From: Nitrospirota bacterium
GTDB taxonomy: Bacteria > Nitrospirota > Thermodesulfovibrionia > Thermodesulfovibrionales > UBA1546
DNA: 44,989 bases
Reading direction: 5' to 3'
Assembly: GCA_016212165.1 (NCBI GenBank)
Contig: JACRGY010000025.1
Coordinates: forward strand, 1 to 44,989
Shown: positions 1-7,992 of the stretch, in pieces
Position numbering within the stretch: the stretch's first letter is position 1
Layout of the letters: each line of letters begins with the position of its first letter
Made by a program: the position numbers and the translations under genes
Notes under the pieces: model-generated
Database searches by the model: none
What the model was told of the DNA's origin: nothing
What the model saw: only the letters and a program-made list of their open reading frames with translations

Positions 1-1
1 A

Positions 2-163
2 ACTTTCGGAAGCATCATCGGAACTCTTCTCACGTCGTTTTACCTGATTACTATTGCCGGGGTTAATTTCCTTATCATGGCGCAGGGAGGACTCCTCATC
101 GTATCTGCAATCCCCCTTTATTTTATGAATCTGTCTTGCGTAACAGAGGGCGATAAACAGTGA
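2..163 (+). CDS. C-terminal fragment of a polytopic membrane protein
   Basis: The window opens inside a reading frame that runs 53 codons to a TGA at 161-163. The fragment is strongly hydrophobic and would form one or two membrane segments (GSIIGTLLTSFYLI, then a second stretch ending in IPLYFM), followed by a short polar tail. The GS-x-x-GT-x-LT pattern resembles a late transmembrane helix of MFS or fused MFS/spermidine-synthase-like proteins, but the piece is too short to assign a family. The start is outside the window. A 172-base gap with its own promoter follows, so it is probably not co-transcribed with the chrB operon. Confidence 0.55.
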   Translation, partial: TFGSIIGTLLTSFYLITIAGVNFLIMAQGGLLIVSAIPLYFMNLSCVTEGDKQ

Positions 164-267
164 GCATATATCGTAATCTATTATCCTTTTCAGCAGGAAT
201 ACGGGATCTGAGCCCAAGCTAACCGACTAAACAGTTAACGCTTCAATAATTCAGGGTATTTTCCCTC

Positions 268-296
268 TTGACAATCCATGTAACATCTGTTACATT
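268..296 (+). promoter_or_regulatory. Promoter of the chrB operon with overlapping operator-like palindrome
   Basis: A perfect -35 box TTGACA (268-273) is followed 17 bases later by TACATT (291-296), a 4/6 match to the -10 box. A perfect inverted repeat, ATGTAAC-N4-GTTACAT (278-295), fills the second half of the spacer and overlaps the -10 box. This is where a repressor would block polymerase. The core TGTAA-N6-TTACA also resembles CRP/FNR-superfamily half-site spacing. The regulator is unknown; the product of the chrB gene downstream is a candidate because ChrB proteins have been reported as chromate-responsive regulators. Confidence 0.65.
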
Positions 297-335
297 AGTA
301 TCAAGAGTTACAAAGAATTAGACAAGGAGGGCAAC

Positions 336-524
336 ATGTTAACGAAACTTTTAAATAGGCTGGGCAAGTGGAGCGAGACTATGGCGGTTGCGGCCTTTGC
401 AGAGGCGGGTGACTTTACTATGATGGAAAAGGCATTGGCAAAGGATAAAAAAAGAATGGTTAATGTGAGGAAAAGAGCCGGAAGCAAGATACATAAGCTC
501 ACATCAAGACCTGCGAGAGGGTAG
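336..524 (+). CDS. Small basic hypothetical protein
   Basis: A 62-residue protein led by a strong ribosome binding site (AAGGAGG, six bases before the ATG). It is the first gene after the operator-bearing promoter. It has an amphipathic N-terminal half (AVAAFAEAGDF) and a very basic C-terminal half rich in Lys and Arg, with no signal peptide and no cysteines. I do not recognise the family. The good Shine-Dalgarno sequence and the 17-base gap to chrB make it a real gene rather than a chance frame. The basic tail would fit nucleic-acid or membrane-surface binding, but that is only a guess. Confidence 0.7.
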   Translation: MLTKLLNRLGKWSETMAVAAFAEAGDFTMMEKALAKDKKRMVNVRKRAGSKIHKLTSRPARG

Positions 525-541
525 AAATCGGCAAAAGAGAC

Positions 542-1525
542 ATGGAGATGAAACATTCAGGCTGGCTGCTTTTCTTTTACAGCGTCCCCTCGAAGCCTGT
601 GAGTAACAGGATGAAGGTATGGCGGAGACTTGCAAAGGCAGGAGCGATACAGTTTAAGGGAGCTGTCTATATCCTTCCATACAGCGAGGAGCATAATGAG
701 CTCTTCCAGTGGCTTGTGTCAGAGGTGATATCAATGAAGGGAGATGCCGCATTTGTCAAAGTTGAAAATATCGAGACAATGAAGAACAATGAGATAATCA
801 GCCTTTTTAATCAGCAGCGGGAAAATGATTATGGTTCTCTTATGAAAAAGGTGGAGGAACTCGAAAGGAAAGTCAGCAGCGTAAGAAAGGGAGGGGGAAC
901 TCAGAATAATAAAAAACTAATGGATCAGATGGCCAGAATCGGGAAGGAATTTGAAGGGACACGGGCAGTGGATTTCTTTTCTTCTAAGGCCGGAGAGAAT
1001 CTTAAAAAAAATATTAAGGCACTTGAGGCCGGGCTTAAAGGAATTTCAGGAACAGGCGCAAAAGGACAGAAGATTACACTGGCACAAAAACGGGTAGAGG
1101 ACTATCAGGGCAGGACATGGGCTACGCGTAAAAGGCCTTTCATTGACCGCATGGCTTCGGCATGGCTTATTAAAAAATTTATAGATAGCAGGGCTGTCTT
1201 TAAATTTATGGACGAGAAGGAGCTTGCTGCATTGCCAAAAGAGATTGCCACCTTTGACGTAAGCGGCGGGGAATTTACGCATGTCGCTGATATGTGCACC
1301 TTTGAAGTGATAGTGAAGTCATTCGGATTGAAAGACAAGACCCTTAAGAAGATTGCCGAGATTGTCCATGAGCTTGACATAAAGGACGAGAAATACAAAA
1401 ACCCGGAAGCACTGGGGATAGAAGAGATATTAACAGGCATGAGGAAAACATCTAAAAACGATGCAGAGCTTCTCGAAAAAGGCATTAATGTATTTGAGAT
1501 GCTCTATGTATCAAAGACGCAGTAA
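542..1525 (+). CDS. chrB: ChrB-type chromate resistance protein
   Basis: A 327-residue protein with the two-part layout of ChrB. Residues about 5-85 form the N-terminal domain (WLLFFYSVPSKP, a KGAVYILP strand). Residues about 90-170 are a Lys/Glu-rich helical linker. Residues about 195-320 match the ChrB C-terminal domain, with the hallmark segment TWATRKRPFIDRMASAWLI followed by an FDV-x-GGEFTH-x-x-x-x-CTFE motif. ChrB proteins are associated with chromate resistance, and in some bacteria ChrB acts as a chromate-sensing transcriptional regulator. The ATG at 542 has only an AG-rich weak ribosome site, suggesting coupling to the preceding small gene. No chrA chromate pump is visible; the operon carries an MFS transporter instead. 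Confidence 0.88.
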   Translation: MEMKHSGWLLFFYSVPSKPVSNRMKVWRRLAKAGAIQFKGAVYILPYSEEHNELFQWLVSEVISMKGDAAFVKVENIETMKNNEIISLFNQQRENDYGSLMKKVEELERKVSSVRKGGGTQNNKKLMDQMARIGKEFEGTRAVDFFSSKAGENLKKNIKALEAGLKGISGTGAKGQKITLAQKRVEDYQGRTWATRKRPFIDRMASAWLIKKFIDSRAVFKFMDEKELAALPKEIATFDVSGGEFTHVADMCTFEVIVKSFGLKDKTLKKIAEIVHELDIKDEKYKNPEALGIEEILTGMRKTSKNDAELLEKGINVFEMLYVSKTQ

Positions 1526-1537
1526 AAGGAGGATATT

Positions 1538-1789
1538 ATGCCATCTATTGATGTGCACGCAAAGACAAGTATTGAAAGAACAGGGAAAGAGTATAAGGAA
1601 GTCCATGAATGGATAGACAAAGACGAAGCAAAAAAGGTTGAACGCCATGACATCACAAAAATGCCGCAGCATATTAAAGAGATTGAACTTAAATGGGGTG
1701 AGGAAGGTGTGCGCGAATATGTTCAGCACATCCATGATGATATTAAGAAGAGGATTGCGGACACACTCGCATACTTCGGCATAAAATAG
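1538..1789 (+). CDS. Small conserved protein, possibly DUF6915-like
   Basis: An 83-residue soluble protein 12 bases after chrB, with a strong ribosome site (AAAGGAGG). It is rich in charged residues and histidine, with an ERTGKEYKEVHEWID segment near the N-terminus and an EYVQHIHDDI segment near the C-terminus. I recall a family of similar small proteins of unknown function (DUF6915-like), but this is from memory and unverified. The clustered His, Asp and Glu residues (HEWID, ERHDI, HIHDD) could bind a metal; that is inference. It is almost certainly co-transcribed with chrB and the MFS gene. Confidence 0.7.
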   Translation: MPSIDVHAKTSIERTGKEYKEVHEWIDKDEAKKVERHDITKMPQHIKEIELKWGEEGVREYVQHIHDDIKKRIADTLAYFGIK

Positions 1790-1791
1790 CC

Positions 1792-3012
1792 TTGAACAAA
1801 CTACTCTCTCCGTTCACAGCACTCTGTACGGTCGGCTTCTTTGCAAGGTTGTCATACGCCCTTGCGCGAAGCCCCGTGCTCCCTCTGTTCGCGCTTTATC
1901 TTGGCGCAGGGCCTGAGGCAATCGGTTTTGCTGTAGGCATATCAACAGTAACAGGCATATTCTTTAAACTTCCCGCAGGCGCGTTATCTGATGTGATAGG
2001 GAGAAAGAGGACGATGCTTATCGGGCTGGTCGTATTTGCAGTCATGCCTTTCACCTATTTATTTGTTAAGGATTATCAATTGCTCATCGTGATACGTTTC
2101 ATCCACGGCTTTGCCACAGCTGTCTACGGCCCTGTCTCAATGGCTGTTGTTGCCGATGTGGCAGGAACAAGAAAAGGTGAGATGCTTTCATGGTTTTCTT
2201 CTGTTACGATAATAGGGAACCTCCTCGGAGCCCCGCTCGGCGGGTTCATCCTCCACAGAACACCGGCATCCGGGAATCCTTCGCTGGGAGACTTCCAGAC
2301 AGCATATCTTGTGAGTGGTTTTGCAGGGATGATGGCACTTATTCTGGCGCTTGGAGTTCTCAGGGATAACAGCCCTGCAGATAAGCATAACAGCTTGAGA
2401 GAGGCATATAGTAAGTTTATATCAGGCATAAAGGAAGTGATGAGCGACAGGCGCATCTTAATCACATCGAATATGGAAGGATTGCAAAACATGACTGTCG
2501 GCGCGCTGGAGGCCTTTCTGCCCATCTACGCCGTAACAGTTGCAGGGTTGAATGAGTTTCAGGCAGGCATTCTCTGGGGTGTTCAAATAGTGGCAACAAT
2601 ATTATCAAAGCCTATCATGGGAAAGACATCTGATAAGTACGGACGGAAGCCGTTAATAACAATCGGGATGTTCTTGTGTGCAGTATCTTTTGGAGTAGTC
2701 CCTTTATTAAAGGATTTTTATCTATTGATGGTTGTTGCTGTATTTTTTGGCCTTGGAGAGGCGTTCGTTACATCATCATCAGCCGCACTTGTTGCAGACC
2801 TATGCAAGGAAAAGCATTTTGGAACAGCAATGGGGACGTTCGGGACAATCTTTGATATAGGGCACGCCGCAGGACCAATACTTGCCGGATTTTTAATAGC
2901 GCGGTATGACTATCTTTATTCATTCTGGATAATGTCTGCAATTCTTGTTTTGGCAGTGCCGGTATTTACCATAAATGTCAAACTGGAACCCAATCCCGGA
3001 AATAAACCCTGA
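1792..3012 (+). CDS. Major facilitator superfamily transporter
   Basis: A 406-residue polytopic membrane protein with about twelve hydrophobic segments. The MFS loop 2-3 motif (GALSDVIGRKR, residues 63-73) is repeated in degenerate form between helices 8 and 9 (GKTSDKYGRKP, near residue 275), which confirms the two-fold MFS layout. The only start that follows the upstream stop is TTG at 1792, two bases after the previous gene's stop, implying translational coupling. As the last gene of the ChrB operon it may export the toxic substrate or a product of the pathway, but the substrate cannot be read from the sequence. Confidence 0.88.
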   Translation: MNKLLSPFTALCTVGFFARLSYALARSPVLPLFALYLGAGPEAIGFAVGISTVTGIFFKLPAGALSDVIGRKRTMLIGLVVFAVMPFTYLFVKDYQLLIVIRFIHGFATAVYGPVSMAVVADVAGTRKGEMLSWFSSVTIIGNLLGAPLGGFILHRTPASGNPSLGDFQTAYLVSGFAGMMALILALGVLRDNSPADKHNSLREAYSKFISGIKEVMSDRRILITSNMEGLQNMTVGALEAFLPIYAVTVAGLNEFQAGILWGVQIVATILSKPIMGKTSDKYGRKPLITIGMFLCAVSFGVVPLLKDFYLLMVVAVFFGLGEAFVTSSSAALVADLCKEKHFGTAMGTFGTIFDIGHAAGPILAGFLIARYDYLYSFWIMSAILVLAVPVFTINVKLEPNPGNKP

Positions 3013-3201
3013 TTTTATTTTTTATATATTTATTTGCACCCGGCTTCAATTAGTGATATAAGTTAATTGAGATCTAATCCTTAAGGATTTGGAGGCAGGT
3101 TATATAAGGGAGGTGGAAAAAACATTGTCTTGCAGTAAAGCTTATTTGAGGGAAACATAAAATTAACAACAGGATTAATTGTCCCGTGAAGGAGGCGTAA
3201 G

Positions 3202-3696
3202 ATGTTTAAAGTAATGGCTATAGTCAGCTTATTCTTAATAAGCTTTGCCACTCTTCTGTATGCGGCTGAGGGGGATGATATTCAGAAACAGATCGATGCA
3301 ATTAAAGGTGTAATCCCAAAATTTGCCATACCGATGCGCGAAGTTGGAGACAGGTTCCAGAACATGTACTTTGCGGCAAAAGGCGGCAACTGGGGTCTGG
3401 CTGCTTATATGTCCAAGTACATGAATGGCGCCATGAAACCAGCCAGCTTAACAAAGCCGACAGGATATGAAGCATGGAAGTCTTTTTACAACGACACGTT
3501 TGCAGCTGTGAACAAGGCTATTGCTGCCCAGGATTTCAAGGCCTTCGAAAAGGAATATAATGCTGTTATTCCAAAATGCAATGAGTGTCATGTTGGCATG
3601 GGATATGGCTTCATTAAGCTTATCAAGCAGAAGGCAGCTTCTGATGCGGGCATTGACTATTCGGTGAAATCAAAGGCAACTGATGTCCCCAAATAA
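3202..3696 (+). CDS. Periplasmic monohaem cytochrome c
   Basis: A 164-residue protein with a signal peptide (hydrophobic residues 5-20, cleavage after about AAEG) and one haem-c attachment motif, CNECH at residues 126-130, near the C-terminus. The region between is predicted mostly helical. A single C-terminal CXXCH in a helical protein of this size recalls the four-helix cytochrome c-prime/c556 class, though the N-terminal sequence is not diagnostic. It would act in the periplasm as an electron carrier or small-ligand-binding cytochrome. It has a good ribosome site (GGAGG) and its own terminator, so it is probably a single-gene transcript. Confidence 0.82.
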   Translation: MFKVMAIVSLFLISFATLLYAAEGDDIQKQIDAIKGVIPKFAIPMREVGDRFQNMYFAAKGGNWGLAAYMSKYMNGAMKPASLTKPTGYEAWKSFYNDTFAAVNKAIAAQDFKAFEKEYNAVIPKCNECHVGMGYGFIKLIKQKAASDAGIDYSVKSKATDVPK

Positions 3697-3721
3697 GCCC
3701 TCTGATTGCTACTAACCACCT

Positions 3722-3766
3722 GCAGGGCCGCGGATGTGATTAACAATAATCGCGGTCCTGCCTTTT
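3722..3766 (+). terminator. Rho-independent-type terminator of the cytochrome gene
   Basis: An 11-bp stem, GCAGGGCCGCG (3722-3732) with CGCGGTCCTGC (3751-3761), contains one G-T wobble and an 18-base loop, and is followed by CTTTTC. The T-run is short, so strength is uncertain. Confidence 0.6.
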
Positions 3767-3820
3767 CAGCAAGATATCAAATTAAAACTCGCCATAAAAG
3801 TCTGAACCAACTCAAGATGT

Positions 3821-3826
3821 TATAAT
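3821..3826 (+). promoter_or_regulatory. -10 box of a probably leaderless ABC-ATPase transcript
   Basis: A perfect TATAAT ends seven bases before the ATG at 3834. There is no Shine-Dalgarno sequence in between, so transcription would begin at or within a base or two of the start codon. No good -35 box is seen. Confidence 0.5.
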
Positions 3827-3833
3827 TATCTTC

Positions 3834-4565
3834 ATGCAGATTGTTTTTGCAAAAGGGCTTGTAAAAGACTATGGCTCTCTCAGGGCTGTTGATAATATCA
3901 ATTTTGAAATTTCAAGAGGCGAGTGTTTTGGTTTTCTCGGGCCGAACGGCGCAGGCAAGACAACTGTAATGAGCATAATCTACTGTTTTATGCCGCCGAC
4001 ATCTGGAAATGTAAAAGTATTCAGCATGGATGTAACTGAAAACCGCAGTGAGATAAAATCAAGAATAGGCGTCATGCCTCAGGAGGACAATCTTGACCCG
4101 GACCTTACAGTGCTTGAGAACCTTATTGTATACGCAAGGTATTTCGATAGCTTAAAAAAGGAATCCCTGCCATTGGCAAAAGAGCTTCTTGACTTTGTGG
4201 AAATAAGTGAAAAGGCTGATGTAAATATAAAAGACCTTTCAGGAGGGATGAAACGCCGTCTCGTGCTTGCAAGGTCTTTAATAAACAACCCTGAATTATT
4301 AATACTTGATGAGCCGACCACCGGCCTTGACCCTCACAGCAGGCACTCGGTATGGGACAAACTGAATCAGCTTAAGGCAAAGGACACGACCCTGATACTT
4401 ACGACCCATTATATGGAAGAGGCGGAAAAGCTCTGCGACAGGGTTGCGATTATGGATATGGGAAATGTTGTGACGATTGATTCTCCTGCGTGGCTTATGA
4501 AAAAATACGGAGGAAATCTGGAGGAGGTTTATTTGAAATTAACAGGGAAACAGCTTAAAGATTAG
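3834..4565 (+). CDS. ABC transporter ATP-binding protein, NodI/DrrA-like
   Basis: A 243-residue ATPase with all ABC motifs: Walker A GPNGAGKT (36-43), Q-loop Gln83, signature LSGGM (135-139), Walker B LLILDE (155-160) and H-loop His192. The DEPTTGLDP segment and the short C-terminal tail match the drug/lipo-oligosaccharide exporter class (NodI, DrrA). It energises the ABC-2 permease encoded at 4744, forming an exporter in the cytoplasmic membrane. The substrate is unknown. The two genes are separated by a 178-base gap holding a large stem-loop element, which is unusual for such a pair. Confidence 0.9.
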   Translation: MQIVFAKGLVKDYGSLRAVDNINFEISRGECFGFLGPNGAGKTTVMSIIYCFMPPTSGNVKVFSMDVTENRSEIKSRIGVMPQEDNLDPDLTVLENLIVYARYFDSLKKESLPLAKELLDFVEISEKADVNIKDLSGGMKRRLVLARSLINNPELLILDEPTTGLDPHSRHSVWDKLNQLKAKDTTLILTTHYMEEAEKLCDRVAIMDMGNVVTIDSPAWLMKKYGGNLEEVYLKLTGKQLKD

Positions 4566-4603
4566 CATATGATAAGGGTGGCTAGGGATAAATGATGATT
4601 ATC

Positions 4604-4726
4604 CAGGCAGAGGATTGTATTCAAGCGGCTTTTTTGCCTGCCTCTATGCAGAATGCATGGACAGGCAAAACCTCGGAGGCCCGAGTCCTCGGGTCGAGAA
4701 TGAGCGAGAATGCTGTCCTCTGCCTG
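4604..4726 (+). repeat. Large interspersed stem-loop element, family A copy 1
   Basis: Outer arms CAGGCAGAGGA (4604-4614) and TCCTCTGCCTG (4716-4726) are perfect inverted repeats of 11 bp and extend further with mismatches. An inner arm pair, TTTTGCCTG and CAGGCAAAA, follows, and then nested hairpins (TGCA-GAA-TGCA; CCCGA-N4-TCGGG). Its core, AGCGGCTT...TTTTGCC, GGCAAAACCTCGGAG and GAGAATGAGCGA, is shared with the element at 39733-39855, whose outer arms differ. It lies between the ATPase and permease genes and would form a strong RNA hairpin in their transcript. Confidence 0.75.
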
Positions 4727-4743
4727 CTGAGGGATAGGTAAAA

Positions 4744-5499
4744 GTGAAACTTAAACGCGCATTCAGGGTCTGGCAGAGGCATTTCACGGTTTATACAAAA
4801 CTGTATAAATCGAGCTTTGCCCTTAACTTTGTAGAGCCGGTTCTGTATCTTGCTGCACTGGGCCTGGGCCTTGGAGCTTTTGTAAAAGAGATAAATGGCG
4901 TGCCGTATATAAATTTCATAGCCCCGGGTATAATTGCTTCCTCTGCAATGTTTGCTGCTATTTATGAGTGCACGTATGGAACTTATGTGAGGATGACATA
5001 TCAGAAGACATTTGACGCAATACTCGCAACGCCTGTTAATATTGATGACCTTGTGACAGGAGAGCTTATGTGGGGCGCTTCAAAAAGCCTGCTTTACGGC
5101 TCGACAATAATCATTGTCATATCTGCATTCGGGCTCGTGAAATCTCCTCTGATACTCTTCGTGCTTCCCATTCTTTTCATAAGCGGGCTTATTTTCGCTG
5201 AGATATCCGTTATATTTACAGCAGTTGTGCCGGGCATAGATTCATTTAATTATTTTTACACACTTCTGATGACCCCGATGTTTCTTTTTTCAGGCATATT
5301 TTTCCCTCTGGACAACCTGCCGTCTGTTGTCTCGAAGATAGCGTTTTTCACTCCTTTGTATCACCTTGTGAATACCTGCAGGGCACTTGCGCAGGGCAAT
5401 TTAAAGTCAGCCCAATGGGATATTCTTTGGATATTTCTTGTTGTAATAATTCTCGCACCATATCCATTCAGGCTGATGAGGAAGCGGATTATAAAATAA
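4744..5499 (+). CDS. ABC-2 type permease, NodJ-like
   Basis: A 251-residue integral membrane protein with about six hydrophobic helices. It begins with a cytoplasmic segment (RAFRVWQRHFTVYTKLYKSS) typical of NodJ-type ABC-2 permeases, and has the conserved late motif MFLFSGIFFPLDNLP followed by a polar P-L-Y-H-L-V segment. The start is GTG at 4744 with an upstream GAGGGATAGG ribosome site. It forms the membrane channel for the ATPase encoded at 3834. A strong terminator follows at 5531. Confidence 0.88.
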   Translation: MKLKRAFRVWQRHFTVYTKLYKSSFALNFVEPVLYLAALGLGLGAFVKEINGVPYINFIAPGIIASSAMFAAIYECTYGTYVRMTYQKTFDAILATPVNIDDLVTGELMWGASKSLLYGSTIIIVISAFGLVKSPLILFVLPILFISGLIFAEISVIFTAVVPGIDSFNYFYTLLMTPMFLFSGIFFPLDNLPSVVSKIAFFTPLYHLVNTCRALAQGNLKSAQWDILWIFLVVIILAPYPFRLMRKRIIK

Positions 5500-5530
5500 A
5501 GCTGCTGGCTGTTCAGATTTGAATTTTTGA

Positions 5531-5565
5531 GAAACAGGCGTTCTTTTGAACGCCTGTTTCTTTTG
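5531..5565. terminator. Bidirectional terminator between convergent genes
   Basis: A perfect 13-bp stem, GAAACAGGCGTTC (5531-5543) with GAACGCCTGTTTC (5548-5560), has a TTTT loop, is followed by TTTTG and is preceded by an A/T-rich flank. It lies between the convergent permease gene (plus) and TPR protein gene (minus) and can serve both. Confidence 0.85.
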
Positions 5566-5571
5566 TTTTGT

Positions 5572-6642
5572 TTATTCTTCGATTGGCGGCGGTGTATCTT
5601 CAGGTGCAGGGTTGCTGACTGCAGGCCCCCCCGTACTTTCTGATTTTGAGAATGCCAGGATGCCCATCCATACAAAGCCTGCTATAGGCACAAGCAGCAG
5701 GAGGCCGAGCCATTTATTCCTTCCAAGGTTTTCTGTTATGCACATCCAGAGGTAAATGCCGATGAATGGCCCTGCTATTGGAATAAACATTAGAAGTATC
5801 CACCACCACGGCTTGCCGGCGGCTGTAACAACTGTCCATAAATTAACAAGCGGAACCCATGCAGTCCATGGAGCGGATACATTGAGTTTCTTTGCGATAA
5901 GGAAAAGACATAAGGAACAAAATATATATACGGCGAGTACAATAATTAACATAATTATACCAAAGCCTGCCATCAAACCAATCAAAAGTCCGGGGGCAAC
6001 ACCTGGTGTTCCCTTTTGAGGCATTGGCGTTGGCGGCATTCCTGCAGGCGGCTGGACTTCCTGAGCTTCAGTTTTTTGTTCAGTCACAGGAGCTTTCTTT
6101 TCAGGAGTAATTTTTTGTAGTCCGGGTTTCTGAGGTTGAATTGCCTTTGAAGGCTGTTTTACATCAGGCTGTTTCGCAGGAACCGGTTCAGGTTTTGCCG
6201 AAGGTTGTTTTGAAGGGGCTGCTTCCTTTTTTGCCTCGGGCTGTTTAACTTTAGCCCCAGCAGATGGTTTTTGTTCAGATGGAACTTGCTCATCTGCCTG
6301 CTGCGCAATCTTCTCTTTGGTTTTATCTTCAGGCTGTTTTTGGATTAAACCTGCCTTTTCCAGTGAAAAATCAGGATCGAGCAGATATGCTTCATTAAAA
6401 TATTGCGTTGCCTCATCGAATCTCCCGAGTTTGTAGAGCGAATAACCCATAAGATAATATGCAGCAGGATTAGGAGTCTTTTTTACATAATCCTGTAATT
6501 CTTCTACAGCCTTTGCGTATTTTTTAGTATTGTAATATTTTAGCGCCTTGGAATATTCGGCATCTGTCTGTGCAAAGGTCGCGTGCGGCGCTGCAAAGAA
6601 TAATCCCAAAAACATGATAATGACAAAAACAATCTTTTTCAT
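5572..6642 (-). CDS. TPR-containing envelope protein with DUF5684-like membrane domain
   Basis: A 356-residue protein. The start at 6642 is chosen because a GGAGG ribosome site precedes this ATG and a clean signal peptide follows (MKKIVFVIIMFLGLFF, cleavage near TFAQ). Residues about 25-100 form two TPR-like helical pairs (YSKALKYYNTKKYAKAVEEL; AYYLMGYSLYKLGRFDEA). Residues about 110-215 are a Lys/Pro/Gln-rich linker likely to span cell wall or periplasm. The C-terminal third is a membrane domain with a glycine-rich helix, then a WTAWVPLVNLW motif and three more hydrophobic stretches, resembling DUF5684. A repeated Pro/Glu tail ends the protein. The role is unknown; it may tether a complex between periplasm and inner membrane. 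Confidence 0.75.
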   Translation of the reverse strand: MKKIVFVIIMFLGLFFAAPHATFAQTDAEYSKALKYYNTKKYAKAVEELQDYVKKTPNPAAYYLMGYSLYKLGRFDEATQYFNEAYLLDPDFSLEKAGLIQKQPEDKTKEKIAQQADEQVPSEQKPSAGAKVKQPEAKKEAAPSKQPSAKPEPVPAKQPDVKQPSKAIQPQKPGLQKITPEKKAPVTEQKTEAQEVQPPAGMPPTPMPQKGTPGVAPGLLIGLMAGFGIIMLIIVLAVYIFCSLCLFLIAKKLNVSAPWTAWVPLVNLWTVVTAAGKPWWWILLMFIPIAGPFIGIYLWMCITENLGRNKWLGLLLLVPIAGFVWMGILAFSKSESTGGPAVSNPAPEDTPPPIEE

Positions 6643-6713
6643 AATTGCCTCCAGTTTTATAAGGCTTTTAAACTGCATATCACCACTCCAGGCTGTTACC
6701 ATTATATCAGATT

Positions 6714-7895
6714 TTATTTTTTTACAACAAACCCCTTTAACTCAAGGCCAGAGAGAATTTCGCCAAGGTGTTCACTGTTCCTGACTTCTACTGTAAAAAT
6801 CACCTTTGTTTTGCCTATCGGCAAATCTGCCGCAACCCTTTCGTGGGCAACATTAAGAATATTACCTCTGTGTGAGGCGATGACACCGCTTATGCGGTGC
6901 AGGCTGCCCGGTATGTCGTCAACAACAACTTCAAAGACCCCTATCCGGCCGCTCGATGCGAGGCCTTTGTGGATTATCCGGTCAATGAGTGTAAAATCTA
7001 TATTCCCGCCGCTCACAACAAGGACAATGCGTTTACCTTTAAATCTCTCCTTATTCTCCATGAGGGCTGCTAATGGCACTGCTCCCGCTCCTTCTACAAC
7101 CAGCTTTTTCCGTTCAAGGAAAAGGAGTATCGCCATTGCAATGGAGTCCTCATCAACCAAAACTATGTCATCAACATATTTATTCATGATGTCAAAAGTG
7201 CTAGCGCCTATTTTTCCGACTGCTATGCCGTCAGCAAGAGTGGGCAAAGGAGGATTTGAGAATATTTTTTTCTCTTTGAAAGAACTGTAGGCAGATGGCG
7301 CAGATTTGGCCTGGACTCCGATAACCTCTGTTCTGGGCGATAGGGCATTCACGGCAATTGAAATGCCGGATATAAGCCCGCCTCCCCCGACAGGCACAAG
7401 TATAAAATCTATGTCTTTTAAATCTTCCGCAACCTCTATGCCTATTGTGCCTTGCCCTGCAATTATTTCTTCATCGTCAAAGGCATGGATGAATTTATAA
7501 TTTTTTTGCGACATTGCATAATCCAAGGCTTCATTAAAACTTTCTCCGTAAAGTTCAACCTCAGCGCCGTATCCCTTGGTTGCCTCCTGTTTGACTATAG
7601 GCGCTGTTACAGGCATGACTATCTTTGCGTGAAGCCCGAGCCTGCCTGCTGCAAATGCAACACCCTGCGCATGATTGCCCATTGACGCTGCTATCACATT
7701 TCCATTTTTTATTTGAGTCAGTTTATTGAAGGCGCCCCTGACTTTAAATGAGCCTGTCTTCTGAAGATTTTCCGCTTTCAGATAAACATCGGCTTCTATT
7801 AATTTGCTGAACGAATTGGAATGGATTAGCGGAGTTTTGTGGATAAAAGGCCGGATGTTTTTAATGGCATCTTCAATGTCTTTGATTCCTACCAT
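6714..7895 (-). CDS. ilvA: Threonine ammonia-lyase (threonine dehydratase)
   Basis: A 393-residue PLP enzyme that deaminates threonine to 2-oxobutanoate, the first step toward isoleucine. The PLP lysine is Lys51 in GSFKVRGA. The phosphate-binding loop is VPVGGGGLISG near residue 170, and the C-terminal SGGNID motif binds the pyridine nitrogen region. A C-terminal ACT domain (about 323-393, starting GRIGVFEVVVDDIPGSLHRI) is of the short single-ACT type, as in tdcB/ilvA forms about 400 residues long. A TATAAT box seven bases before the ATG suggests a leaderless message. The 71-base gap to the downstream TPR gene allows co-transcription. Confidence 0.92.
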   Translation of the reverse strand: MVGIKDIEDAIKNIRPFIHKTPLIHSNSFSKLIEADVYLKAENLQKTGSFKVRGAFNKLTQIKNGNVIAASMGNHAQGVAFAAGRLGLHAKIVMPVTAPIVKQEATKGYGAEVELYGESFNEALDYAMSQKNYKFIHAFDDEEIIAGQGTIGIEVAEDLKDIDFILVPVGGGGLISGISIAVNALSPRTEVIGVQAKSAPSAYSSFKEKKIFSNPPLPTLADGIAVGKIGASTFDIMNKYVDDIVLVDEDSIAMAILLFLERKKLVVEGAGAVPLAALMENKERFKGKRIVLVVSGGNIDFTLIDRIIHKGLASSGRIGVFEVVVDDIPGSLHRISGVIASHRGNILNVAHERVAADLPIGKTKVIFTVEVRNSEHLGEILSGLELKGFVVKK

Positions 7896-7902
7896 GTCTT
7901 AA

Positions 7903-7908
7903 ATTATA
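7903..7908 (-). promoter_or_regulatory. -10 box of a probably leaderless ilvA transcript
   Basis: On the minus strand a perfect TATAAT is separated by seven bases from the ATG of ilvA (7895). No ribosome binding site fits between. A 4/6 -35 candidate (ATTACA) lies about 16 bases upstream. Confidence 0.5.
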
Positions 7909-7992
7909 TCACAGCCGTATTGGGTGTAATAATTTATTAAATATGATGCGGATGATATAAAAATGAACAGCCAAATGGGTTATTATTAATAT

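Noticed and set aside
4566-4743. Small gene between the ABC ATPase and permease
   Set aside because: No open frame with a ribosome site; the gap is explained by the stem-loop element.
5572-6702. Longer TPR protein starting at 6702
   Set aside because: The ATG at 6642 has a GGAGG site and begins a normal signal peptide; the extension does not.
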